Below, piece by piece: positions 14,933 through 22,185 of a stretch of 22,185 bases of DNA. Numbering within the stretch: the first letter of the stretch is position 1; each line of letters opens with the position of its first letter. This DNA comes from an uncultured Bacilli bacterium (lineage in GTDB: Bacteria > Bacillota_I > Bacilli_A > RF39 > UBA660): contig CAJTXV010000026.1 in assembly GCA_910584255.1 (NCBI GenBank), forward strand, positions 1 to 22,185, given 5' to 3'. The notes under the pieces were generated by a model. The model was not told the origin of the DNA and ran no database searches. It saw only the letters and a program-made list of their open reading frames with translations. The position numbers were made by a program, and so were the translations under genes.

Positions 14933-15777
14933 TTTTTATTTTTTAACTTGTGTTTTAAGAGAATTGTGACCAAACAGATAATTAAAATAGTTCCTAATGC
15001 AATTAAAATATAGATAAGACTATTTTCTCTTTCTTGCTTCTTTTCTTTTTCTTTCGTATCTTCTTTCTTTTTCTCTTCTTGCTTTTTTTCTGTTTCTTTT
15101 TTGTTTTGATCCACTACAGTATAATCTTTCTCAATCACGACATTTCCATCTTTATCAAGTCCTGTAATGGTGGTGTTTCCTTCATTAGAAAACGTCACAT
15201 TTCCTTTATCATCTACTGTTGCGATATTTTCATCTTTTGATTTCCAAATTACTTCTCCATTTGTATTTGGTGGAACTAGCTGTGTTAAATCTTCTGATGT
15301 ATTTAAATCTTTCTTATCGGCGATTCGAATTGTTCCATCATTTTGATTAAATTCGTAATCCACTAAATCTTCTCCACCGAAATCTGTAACTTCCATTCTC
15401 AAAGTAGACGTCTTGGCATTTTCTTTTACAGTAAAAGTAATTTCAGCAACTACACCATTATCGTTTATGGATTTACCTTCTGTAAAAGCCATAGCATAAA
15501 GTGTAATGACATCGTTAGAATTTACGATATCTTTCATATCAGAATTACTTAGGCCTTTTAATTTGGAACTTACATACTCTAAACTATTTGTATCATAATA
15601 AATATGAATCCCAAGATAGCTGCATCCTGGATTATTTTCAATTGTGACTGGTACTACAATCTTTTCTCCTATATAGGCATCAAAGCTACCTACATAAATT
15701 GTAGGTAGCTCCTTTGCATATACATTAGGAACGAATAATACTTGTAGCACTAATAAAATTCCTAATATTTTTTTCAT
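14923..15777 (-). CDS. Membrane-anchored cohesin-like surface protein
   Basis: A 284-residue exported protein. Signal peptide 1-21 (MKKILGILLVLQVLFVPNVYA) is followed by a cohesin-like beta-sandwich (about 25-153): PTIYVGSFDAYIGEKIVVPV, YLGIHIYYDTNSLEYVS, GVVAEITFTVKE and a closing DGTIRI. A Big_2-like segment (about 160-225) has WKSKDENIATVDDKGNVTF. A Lys/Glu-rich linker (226-250) and one C-terminal membrane helix (252-275) with a KHKLKNKK tail follow. No sortase motif is present, so it is anchored by its helix. Cohesins bind dockerins. A dockerin protein is encoded two genes upstream of the adjacent 1080-residue protein. It begins 1 bp after the stop of that protein, so the two are made together. 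Confidence 0.8.
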   Translation of the reverse strand: MKKILGILLVLQVLFVPNVYAKELPTIYVGSFDAYIGEKIVVPVTIENNPGCSYLGIHIYYDTNSLEYVSSKLKGLSNSDMKDIVNSNDVITLYAMAFTEGKSINDNGVVAEITFTVKENAKTSTLRMEVTDFGGEDLVDYEFNQNDGTIRIADKKDLNTSEDLTQLVPPNTNGEVIWKSKDENIATVDDKGNVTFSNEGNTTITGLDKDGNVVIEKDYTVVDQNKKETEKKQEEKKKEDTKEKEKKQERENSLIYILIALGTILIICLVTILLKHKLKNKKAN

Positions 15778-15778
15778 T

Positions 15779-18700
15779 TTACTTTACCTTTTTAAGTTTC
15801 TTTTTTGTAAGAGCAAGTCCTCCTACTAGAACCATAGATACTGTTGAAATAATTAAGTATTGAGCTGAAGATTCTACCGAAGTTTTAGGACTTACTTCTG
15901 GTTTTGTAATTTTTACTTCCATTTCTGAAGTAAATTCTTTACCGTATTCCGTTTGTACTGTTACTGTAATTTTAACAGTACCTTCCTTTAATCCAGTAAT
16001 TACACCATTTGCATCAATCGTAGCAATACTTTCGTCACTAGATTTATATGTAATTGTCATATAATCAGTTACATTTTCTGGAATTAAATCTAACTCGATT
16101 TGTGCTGTTTCACCAACTTGAATTCCTCCAGGAATCGGAAGGATATTAATACCTTCTAGAGAAATTTCACGAATATGTACTTCAATCTCTTCTATGATTG
16201 GAGTCATACCACTACCAACAGGTCCTTTTACAGTGACTGTTAATGTTGCTGTTCCTTCTTTCACTCCAGTTATAATTCCGTCGCTAGATACAATAAAGAT
16301 ATCCTCATCACTACTTGTAAATTCGATATTTTCAAACTCGGTTGAGTTTTCTGGAATTGGAGTTACTTTTACTTGATAATCTTTCCCCTTTAAAATATCT
16401 TCATCTTCTAGTTCAACTTTGATTCCTGTTAAGTCAATCTTTTGGATTGTAACATTCGAAGTAACTGTCATATTAGTAGAAGTTAGTTTACCAGTAATGG
16501 TTACAGTTCCTTCTTTAAGACCTGTTACTTTTCCAGTACTATCAACTGTAGCTATACTTGAATCAGAAGAAGTCCATTCAATGGTCCTATCATCCGTTGT
16601 GTCATCTGGTTCAATGATAGTTGTTAAAGTGTGTGCATTTTTAGTACCTCTTAAAATTGTTGGATTTTGATCTTCTAAAACTAAATCAAATCTTGTAATT
16701 GGAACACGAACAGTAATTGTAATACTAGCTGTTTTTTCTCCTGCTTTTGCTATAATCGTAGCACGTCCACCACCAATGGCAGAAATATTACCGCGACTAT
16801 CTACACTGACAACTTCTGGTTTATCACTTGACCAAGAGACCGTTTTATCTGTTGCATCATTTGGAAGTACAGTTGCTGTTAATGTATCTGTATCTCCTTT
16901 AATCATTGCTTTTGTTGTACCTTGATCAATTGCAATACTCGTTACTGCAGTTGTAACATTTACAGTTACAGTTGCTGATTTACCTTCAGCTTCTGCTGTA
17001 ATGATTGCGGTTCCATCTGCTACGGCAGTAATGACACCAGTTGAAGCATTTACAGATGCTACTCCACTGTTAGAGGATGACCAAGAAACAGATTTAATTG
17101 TTGAATCACTTGGATTAATTGTTGCCACTAATCCATTATAAGTATCTCCTTTGTTAAGGTTTAGTGCAGATTGATTTAAAGTAATACTACTAATTGGTAC
17201 ATGCACTGTAATCGTTGCTGTTACAGTCTGTCCATTCTTTAGTGTACCCGTAATCGTAGCAGTACCATTTCCTTTTCCAGTAACTACACCAGTTGAAGCA
17301 TCAACAGAAGCAATTGTTGGTTGATTACTACTCCAAGTGACAGTTCTATCCTCTTCTGCATTAGCTGGTGTAACTTCTACTGATAAGGTAGTCGTATCTC
17401 CTTTATTAATCGTAATTGCGCTATTTGGTTTAATCGTAACACCCGTAATTGGGATTAATACTTTTACATTAATATCTTTAGTTTTTTGTCCTGTTAAAGT
17501 TTGATATGTAGCAGTAATCGTTGTAGTTCCTGGTGCTACTGCGCTAATTTTACCAGTAGTATCTACAGTTGCTATACTACTACTTGCAGAAGTCCAAGTA
17601 ATATCTTTATGAGTTGCATCAAATGGATCAAAAGTTGAAGTAATTTGTTGTTCTTGTCCTGGTAATAATTCTACACTAGTTGGTGCTACTGTGATATCAT
17701 TTAGTCCAACTTCCACTGTAACCACTACTGACTTCGTCCAAGCTTTGTTTACCATAGAAGCGGTAATTGTAGTAGTCCCACCTTTTACAGCTGTTACTTT
17801 TCCATTGTTAACAGTGGCAACGGTTGGATCACTTGATTCCCAAGTAATAGTTTTATCTTGTGTGGTATTTGTTGGTTCATAGGTAAAAGATAATTGTTTT
17901 TCTTCCCCTTTATTTAAAGTAAATGGTGTTTCATCCATGTTTACAGATGTAATTGGAATTACAATATCTACAACACATTCTGCATAAATTGTTGAATTCG
18001 AAGAAGTAGCTCGAATTGTTGCTTTGGTATCTCCTACATTACCAACAGCTGTTACTGTACCATCACTACTAACAGAAGCAATGGAATCATTTGAAGATGT
18101 CCAAGTAATTGTCTTTGAATCTGAAGTATCATCAGGTGTAATGGTTGCAGTTAATTTGTAAGTTTGCCCTTTTCCTAATTCTAAAGATGTTTTATCTAAA
18201 GAAATTCCCGTAATTGGATTTGTAACTTCTACAGGGATTGTTTTGGTAATTCCATAAGCAGTAACTGTGATGGTTGCAGTTCCATTTCCAACTGCTTCAA
18301 TATTTCCATCATTATCTACAGTTACAACCCCACTAGGGTTTACAGATAAACTCATATTTTTTTGTGTAGTTACTTTACTAGGTACAGGCGTAACTGTTAG
18401 TTGTGTACTATTTCCTTTGATTAAATCTAAATTGCTAGATGAAATACTGATGTCTGTAGCATCAACTTTTACTTTTACTTTCGTAGAACTAGTTTCTAAG
18501 TCTAAATTTCTTTGTCCATCTGCTTCTACTTTAAAGTATTCATCATTATCTGTTACACGGTCCATGGATAATCTAAAGTCATACTCCCCAACTGCAGTAT
18601 CCTTTGCTTTAAAAGTTACAGTCGCTAATGTTCCGTTAATATCTTCATAATAGTTTCCTGGGTCTAAACTAGCAAAAGCAAAGATTATTTTATTTCCAGC

Positions 18701-19021
18701 AACATTTGATGTTTTTGTTGCCGTTTGCTCACCAGTAGTAGGATTTTCTCCATATTTTCCATTTAAGAATCTACGACTTTTAACTTCAAATGCTGTGTCA
18801 TCATAAAATAGTTTAAACCCTAAAGCATCACAATCTTCTGAGTCCTGTAGTTTGATTGTTAAGGTAAATTCATCTCCTGGTTGGATTTCTCCAACTGGGT
18901 CCATTGTCATCTTCGCAACATTTGTTGCACCAACCATCATATTAGTAATTGATATGAATGCAACTAATATAAAGGATAACAATAATGCCTTATATTTTCT
19001 TTTTAATTTCATTATTTTCAT
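15779..19021 (-). CDS. Large cell-wall surface protein: cohesin plus ten Big_2 repeats, SPKTS sorting signal
   Basis: A 1080-residue exported protein. A basic start and hydrophobic signal (about 1-32) lead to a cohesin-like domain (about 36-188) with ALGFKLFYDDTAFEVK and GTLATVTFKAKD. Ten tandem Big_2-type immunoglobulin-like repeats of about 80-90 residues follow (about 190-1038), each with the pattern hydrophobic-x-L-x-x-G, W/F-x-S-S-D-x-x-I-A-x-V-D and G-x-V-T/S-A-V. The repeats are well diverged, so they are not a recent duplication. The end has SPKTS (1044-1048), a helix (about 1055-1073) and a KKKLKKVK tail, the layout of a sortase sorting signal. SPKTS is a variant of LPxTG seen with class B-like enzymes. 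A class B sortase is encoded immediately upstream. The protein would form a wall-anchored stalk carrying a cohesin near its tip. RBS AGGAGGGG; own promoter at 19060-19069. Confidence 0.88.
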   Translation of the reverse strand: MKIMKLKRKYKALLLSFILVAFISITNMMVGATNVAKMTMDPVGEIQPGDEFTLTIKLQDSEDCDALGFKLFYDDTAFEVKSRRFLNGKYGENPTTGEQTATKTSNVAGNKIIFAFASLDPGNYYEDINGTLATVTFKAKDTAVGEYDFRLSMDRVTDNDEYFKVEADGQRNLDLETSSTKVKVKVDATDISISSSNLDLIKGNSTQLTVTPVPSKVTTQKNMSLSVNPSGVVTVDNDGNIEAVGNGTATITVTAYGITKTIPVEVTNPITGISLDKTSLELGKGQTYKLTATITPDDTSDSKTITWTSSNDSIASVSSDGTVTAVGNVGDTKATIRATSSNSTIYAECVVDIVIPITSVNMDETPFTLNKGEEKQLSFTYEPTNTTQDKTITWESSDPTVATVNNGKVTAVKGGTTTITASMVNKAWTKSVVVTVEVGLNDITVAPTSVELLPGQEQQITSTFDPFDATHKDITWTSASSSIATVDTTGKISAVAPGTTTITATYQTLTGQKTKDINVKVLIPITGVTIKPNSAITINKGDTTTLSVEVTPANAEEDRTVTWSSNQPTIASVDASTGVVTGKGNGTATITGTLKNGQTVTATITVHVPISSITLNQSALNLNKGDTYNGLVATINPSDSTIKSVSWSSSNSGVASVNASTGVITAVADGTAIITAEAEGKSATVTVNVTTAVTSIAIDQGTTKAMIKGDTDTLTATVLPNDATDKTVSWSSDKPEVVSVDSRGNISAIGGGRATIIAKAGEKTASITITVRVPITRFDLVLEDQNPTILRGTKNAHTLTTIIEPDDTTDDRTIEWTSSDSSIATVDSTGKVTGLKEGTVTITGKLTSTNMTVTSNVTIQKIDLTGIKVELEDEDILKGKDYQVKVTPIPENSTEFENIEFTSSDEDIFIVSSDGIITGVKEGTATLTVTVKGPVGSGMTPIIEEIEVHIREISLEGINILPIPGGIQVGETAQIELDLIPENVTDYMTITYKSSDESIATIDANGVITGLKEGTVKITVTVQTEYGKEFTSEMEVKITKPEVSPKTSVESSAQYLIISTVSMVLVGGLALTKKKLKKVK

Positions 19022-19059
19022 TAATACCCCTCCTATAGGCGATTCCTTTTATATTATTA

Positions 19060-19069
19060 ATTATAGCAC
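19060..19069 (-). promoter_or_regulatory. Extended -10 promoter of the large surface protein
   Basis: GTGCTATAAT on the minus strand, about 39 bp before the ATG at 19021, identical over 10 bases to the elements at 5530-5539 and 20701-20710. No good -35 is visible. Confidence 0.6.
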
Positions 19070-19100
19070 TAATCTTTTATTAAGAAAATAAATATTTTGT

Positions 19101-19817
19101 TCATTGGACAATTCTTGACGCATGTACAATAATTCTTTGACTACTGTCCTTATAACAAGTAGACAAAGTTAGTGTCTTCATCGAATCACTTTTTTCATAT
19201 AAAAATTTTCTTTCTGTCCGTTCAAAAAAGTTCGTTTTTATATTTAAAGGTGTCTCATCAGATGGTGAGGATAAATAAACAGAATAAATTTGATATGTAA
19301 AGGATTCCTTTTCTGTATAAATATAAATACTTAGTTCATTTCCTAAAATTCCATCATAAATGTCTTTTAAATCCGTAAACATTAAATGATCTTGATGATT
19401 ATTATGCCCAAATAAAATAGTATTGTTATCTGAAAAATCATTTTTATTAAATTCATTCATGAAAATAGATCCTAAAATATTATATTTTTTATAAATATCA
19501 TGGTTTAAATAGTACCAGTTATCTCTTTTTACAATTGGATAATTAATACTCGTTCCTGGGATATAAATCCAACCTACAACGTCCTGATTAATTTCTTTTA
19601 ATTTTTTAAAATTAATTTCAAAGTCGTCATCACTTTTATTTTCTTCAGAAGACGGTTCTTTTGGTATTATAACTTCCTTTATGATTTTTTCATTTGCTTT
19701 TTTACTTGATTCCTTAAAATAAGTAATTCGAATAAAACAATAGGTAGAAAAAAGAAAAGTACAAATCAAAATAAAAATAATTATATTAATAATATAAACT
19801 TGATATTTCTTTTTCAT
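19101..19817 (-). CDS. Class B sortase
   Basis: A 238-residue transpeptidase. An N-terminal membrane helix (about 8-30) and an acidic linker (40-68) lead to the sortase fold. Conserved parts are DVVGWIYIPGTSINYPIVKR (79-98), YYLNHDI (102-108), GSIFMNEFN (116-124), catalytic His138 in ILFGHNN, catalytic Cys221 in TLTLSTCY and the Arg228 of QRIIVHAS. It would cleave a sorting signal between Thr and the next residue and join the protein to the cell wall. The likely substrate is the adjacent 1080-residue protein with SPKTS. The ribosome binding site is AGGAAACTTTT. The gene starts 9 bp after the dockerin gene ends, so they share an operon. Confidence 0.92.
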   Translation of the reverse strand: MKKKYQVYIINIIIFILICTFLFSTYCFIRITYFKESSKKANEKIIKEVIIPKEPSSEENKSDDDFEINFKKLKEINQDVVGWIYIPGTSINYPIVKRDNWYYLNHDIYKKYNILGSIFMNEFNKNDFSDNNTILFGHNNHQDHLMFTDLKDIYDGILGNELSIYIYTEKESFTYQIYSVYLSSPSDETPLNIKTNFFERTERKFLYEKSDSMKTLTLSTCYKDSSQRIIVHASRIVQ

Positions 19818-19826
19818 AAAAGTTTC

Positions 19827-20642
19827 CTATTTTTCTAAATAGATGAAAATAATTTCCATTGCATCTTGTAAGTTCAGTTTTTTATCATTGTTCATGTCAC
19901 CCGCTTCGTAATCTTCGGCAGTTGGTTGTTTTTTCTCTGTGTAGAAGTTAATAATTTCTGTAGCATCTGCTAGATTAACTTTCCCATCTCGATTGACATC
20001 CCCTTTGATATTCCTCAATACTGATACTTGGCAAGTTACATCTTGTCCATTATAATGTGCGGTAATTGTTGCAGTACCTAATCCAACAGGAGTCAAATTA
20101 CCTGTCTCATCCACTGTTACTACATTTGGATTAGAAGACTCCCAAGAGTGTTTTACTCCTACTACATTCATATAGATAGATGGTGTTGTATAAAGACTTA
20201 GTTTTCTATTTCCTCCAGTAAGAGCCATTTCCATGGCTGTTCTGCTGATTTTTAAGGTATATTCGGTCTTTGGAAGAATCCTGTAGTCCGTTTCCAAAGT
20301 TCCTTCATAATTTCCCTTACCTGTAATTCTAATGGTACCAACAAAAATAGCATTTGCTTCACCATAAAGAGATTTATTTCCTACACGTGTAATACTATAA
20401 TCTTGACCATTCTTTAGTAGTACATTTCTATACTTTAAAACTACATAATTTTCTGGCTGAATAGGACTTCCAGTATAAGGATAATCAAAACTCTCTACCA
20501 TCACATCTTGAATATTTACTTTATCAGCCGCATCTACTTTTATCCATGGGCCCAATAGAAAAATACTAAAAATAAACGTTATCGTTATTACTATGTTTTT
20601 ACTCAATTGTATCTCATTTTTCATTTTACTTCTTGAAACCAC
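19827..20642 (-). CDS. Exported dockerin protein with Big_2 domain
   Basis: A 271-residue exported protein (from GTG 20642; an ATG at 20624 is an alternative and may be the real start). A signal/anchor helix (about 15-38) is followed by an MBG/YDG-like beta-domain (about 40-125, with PYTGSPIQPENYVV and ITGKGNYEGTL). A Big_2-like domain (about 130-210) contains HSWESSNPNVVTVDETGNL and ITAHYNGQDVTC. A C-terminal type I dockerin (211-271) has two Ca-binding loops: D215, N217, D219, N223, D226 in GDVNRDGKVNLAD, and D249, N251, D253, N257, D260 in GDMNNDKKLNLQD, each followed by a helix. The dockerin is complete. It would dock onto the cohesins of the two downstream proteins. No enzyme domain is present, so it may act as an adaptor or adhesin. 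Confidence 0.88.
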   Translation of the reverse strand: MVSRSKMKNEIQLSKNIVITITFIFSIFLLGPWIKVDAADKVNIQDVMVESFDYPYTGSPIQPENYVVLKYRNVLLKNGQDYSITRVGNKSLYGEANAIFVGTIRITGKGNYEGTLETDYRILPKTEYTLKISRTAMEMALTGGNRKLSLYTTPSIYMNVVGVKHSWESSNPNVVTVDETGNLTPVGLGTATITAHYNGQDVTCQVSVLRNIKGDVNRDGKVNLADATEIINFYTEKKQPTAEDYEAGDMNNDKKLNLQDAMEIIFIYLEK

Positions 20643-20700
20643 AACTTTCTGGTTTCACTCCCCTCCTTAATACTGATTCACACTATCGTGTTTTAAATTT

Positions 20701-20710
20701 ATTATAGCAC
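20701..20710 (-). promoter_or_regulatory. Extended -10 promoter of the dockerin-sortase operon
   Basis: GTGCTATAAT on the minus strand about 60 bp before the start of the dockerin gene. A strong AAGGAGGGG sits at about 20660-20670, followed by a tiny frame (GTG 20658 to TAA 20626, 10 codons) that ends 1 nt before the ATG at 20624. Confidence 0.6.
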
Positions 20711-20766
20711 CTGTCTTTTTAAAAGTCTATAACCAAACAATTCGATGTGTAAAGTGGTAGAAGGGT

Positions 20767-20897
20767 TTACTGCCTTTCTAAATAGATATTGATTGTTGGA
20801 GTCCTATCATTTAAATTTAATATCACATTCTCTTGACTAAGTGAAAGATAACTCTAACTTGTGAGTAAGTACGGAAATTAGACGCTTTTACCTTTAC
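20767..20897 (-). pseudogene. Remnant of a surface protein, out of frame
   Basis: After the sortase remnant loses homology near 20898 the same frame reads TVKVKASNFRTYSQ and stops at 20823. A neighbouring frame reads SYLSLSQENVILNLNDRTPT and IYLERQ to a TAA at 20767. The second piece resembles the first strand of a Big_2 domain. Neither piece has a start, so this is debris joined to the sortase remnant. The assignment to Big_2 is tentative. Confidence 0.35.
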
Positions 20898-21460
20898 TGT
20901 TACTTCTGTATCAATCGGTGCTATATTTCTTTGTTTTATTACCTCTATCCATTTTTCTTTTCTTTCTACTCTCATAAAATCGGTCGTTATATAATAGGAT
21001 TCTTAATCAATTGTATATACAGAAAAAATTTGAAACAACATATTTTCTTTTGGTGTTGAAATATGAATTACATAATTATCTTTTTTTTGCCAAGAACTTG
21101 TAAGTGCTTGTTTAAGGAATCAAACAGGGTATTATTAATTCTTCCATGTCCATAAATCACTGTATTATCTGATAGATTATTGTAATTATTTCTATACTCT
21201 AGAAAAATCCAACCTTCCTTGTTACTTCTTTTATTAAAATCATGATTTAAATAGAATTCATTATCTCCTGATGATACTACTGGGTAATTAATATTCGTGT
21301 GATCCATATGAATATAAGCAACGGTATCTTTGTTTTTTTCTAATAAAGAGGTAAAATCGACTTCTTTGAAAGGTATCTTTACATAATACCAATAATCACT
21401 TTCTCTTTCTTCAGTAGGTGGATTTACAAGAAGTGTATTTTCTTCTTTCACTTCTTTATC
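20898..21460 (-). pseudogene. Degraded class B sortase lacking its catalytic end
   Basis: Residues of a second, different sortase read KEENTLLVNPPTEE, DYWYYVKIPFKEVDFTSLLE, DTVAYIHMDHTNINYPVVSS, NEFYLNHDF and NTVIYGHGRINNTLFDSL, which includes the catalytic His. Near 21106-21109 the frame slips by one base (one nucleotide lost), and the continuation SSWQKKDNYVIHISTPKENM, LFQIFSVYTID follows in the new frame. A TAA at 21003-21005 then interrupts it before ESYYITTDFMRVERKEKWIE. The LSTC segment with the catalytic Cys and the Arg are missing: the homology stops at IDTEVT. The N-terminal membrane helix is missing too. The gene is dead by at least three lesions. Confidence 0.8.
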
Positions 21461-21763
21461 TTCTACTGTTACTTGATTGTAATTGCTAGTAGTTGTATCG
21501 TCTCCTCCGATAAAGGTTTCCAATCCATTGGATTTAATAGAACCTCCTTCAATAATCGCAACATTTTCTCCCAACTTAATAGATGTATAATTTGTAAGTC
21601 CTTCGTGCTCTGCTAGAGAATTATCTCGATATCCACCAATTCCTTTCATAGCAGCGATAGTTCCTGTCATATTAAATGAAACACGAGGTTCAACATTTAA
21701 AGTACTACTAATCTCTTCTGGACTTGTATAGATAAAAGCACCACCATAACTAAGATCTGTTCC
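21461..21763 (-). pseudogene. Fragment of a secreted surface protein fused to the dead sortase
   Basis: The frame upstream of the sortase remnant reads GTDLSYGGAFIYTSPEEI, TLNVEPRVSFNMTGTIAAMK, GIGGYRDNSLAEHEGLTNYT, KLGENVAIIEGGSIKSNGLE and GGDDTTTSNYNQVTVED. The Gly/Thr/Asn-rich beta-type composition is that of an exported or surface protein. It has no start and is closed by a TAA at 21764-21766, where the ISAs1 remnant begins. The join to the sortase near 21460 is in frame but is probably the product of a deletion. Confidence 0.55.
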
Positions 21764-21771
21764 TTATTATT

Positions 21772-22185
21772 ATGATGACTATTTATGGAATTTTATGTGG
21801 ATATACAGATTTTGTTAATATGGTAGATTTTCTAACTCTACATGAAGCATATTTTATAGATTTATTAAATCTATAAAATGGAGTTCCTTCTCACAATACG
21901 TTTTCAAGAGTATTTTATTTAATTAATCCAAAAGAGTTTATGAATATTTTATTGAATGGATGAAAGAAGCTATTGGTCAAAAGGGACTTCATATTGCCAT
22001 TGATGGAAAAGCAATTAAAAGTGCTAGAGATAAGATAAATAATGTTAATCTTTCTTATATCCTTTTTGGTTTTCTTTGTGATATTGGTCTTTCTATTGTT
22101 CAAATAAAAGTAGATAATAAATCCAATGAAATAACTGCTATTCCTAAACTTTTAGATTTAATTGATGTAAAAGGTAGAGTCATTA
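21772..22185 (+). pseudogene. ISAs1-family transposase, 5'-truncated, stop and frameshift
   Basis: Plus-strand translation gives MMTIYGILCGYTDFVNMVDF and LTLHEAYFIDLLNL, then a TAA at 21874-21876, then NGVPSHNTFSRVFYLINPKE and, after a one-base slip near 21940-21952, FIEWMKEAIGQKGLHIAIDG, KAIKSARDKINN, and CDIGLSIVQIKVDNKSNEIT to the window edge. HIAIDGKAIKSA is the signature around the first catalytic Asp of the ISAs1 family. The family's N-terminal residues and left terminal repeat are missing at the junction near 21764. The rest of the gene lies outside the window. This is an old copy of an insertion sequence. Confidence 0.85.
21851..21879. repeat. Perfect 14-bp inverted repeat with a 1-nt centre
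   Basis: Arms 21851-21864 and 21866-21879 are exact reverse complements around a single T. The structure lies inside the transposase remnant and contains the in-frame TAA at 21874-21876. Confidence 0.85.

Noticed and set aside
14923..15777. Sortase sorting signal in the 284-residue cohesin protein
   Set aside because: The region before the C-terminal helix is only Lys/Glu-rich, with no x-P-x-T motif. It is a membrane anchor.
16194..18650. Several plus-strand open frames across the surface gene
   Set aside because: They are antisense shadows rich in Val/Ser/Thr, without ribosome binding sites or family features.
15779..19021. DNA-level tandem repeat or CRISPR-like array in the large surface gene
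   Set aside because: The periodicity is at protein level (Big_2, about 85 residues). The units are diverged and there are no constant repeats with unique spacers.
21915..22103. Minus-strand 62-codon frame at the right edge
   Set aside because: It is antisense to the ISAs1 transposase remnant and has no recognisable features.
1..22185. tRNA, rRNA and CRISPR arrays
   Set aside because: No cloverleaf-like gene, rRNA segment or regularly spaced direct repeat was found on reading both strands.

Overview
The window is strongly AT-rich and reads as a low-GC Firmicutes (Bacillota) chromosome, most likely from an uncultured or gut-type Bacilli/Clostridia lineage. The evidence is strong AGGAGG-type ribosome binding sites, TATAAT -10 boxes, a class B sortase, a lipobox lipoprotein, BcrA/NatA-type ABC transporters and Big_2/cohesin/dockerin surface proteins. 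Species cannot be assigned from sequence alone. The genetic code looks standard. Almost every real gene lies on the minus strand, so the window reads biologically from high to low coordinates. The only plus-strand coding is a decayed ISAs1 transposase at the right edge.

Region by region (plus coordinates): 1-82, three nested hairpins that look like the end of a mobile element, possibly IS200/IS605. 138-3483, a minus-strand operon from a promoter at 3531-3559. It carries an unknown coiled-coil protein, a hypoxanthine-DNA-glycosylase-like protein (UDG family 6), a divergent HAM1/RdgB-like nucleotide pyrophosphatase, a second UDG-superfamily protein, a small membrane protein and an ASCH-domain protein whose 5' end is frameshifted. 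The theme is damaged-base and damaged-nucleotide handling. 3610-5500, a NatAB-type ABC exporter. 5628-11234, a two-component/ABC locus (YcxB-like membrane protein, OmpR-type regulator, BcrA/BcrB-like ABC transporter, short histidine kinase), interrupted by a Cys-rich unknown gene with its own promoter and terminator. 11296-13281, a MATE exporter fused to a cytidylate-kinase-like domain, preceded by a short attenuator-like leader. 13414-14798, a small lipoprotein, a DUF4829-like gene broken by one in-frame stop, and an XRE regulator with a membrane helix.

14923-20642 is the most distinctive region: a surface-assembly locus. In transcription order it encodes a secreted protein with a Big_2 and a C-terminal type I dockerin, a complete class B sortase, a 1080-residue cohesin plus ten-Big_2 protein with a SPKTS-type C-terminal sorting signal, and a membrane-anchored cohesin/Big_2-like protein. 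A simple reading is that the sortase anchors the large cohesin protein and the dockerin protein docks onto it, a small cellulosome-like scaffold with no enzyme in the window. 20767-22185 is a graveyard beside it: a chimeric, mutated second sortase, fragments of surface genes, and a 5'-truncated ISAs1-family transposase with a stop and a frameshift.
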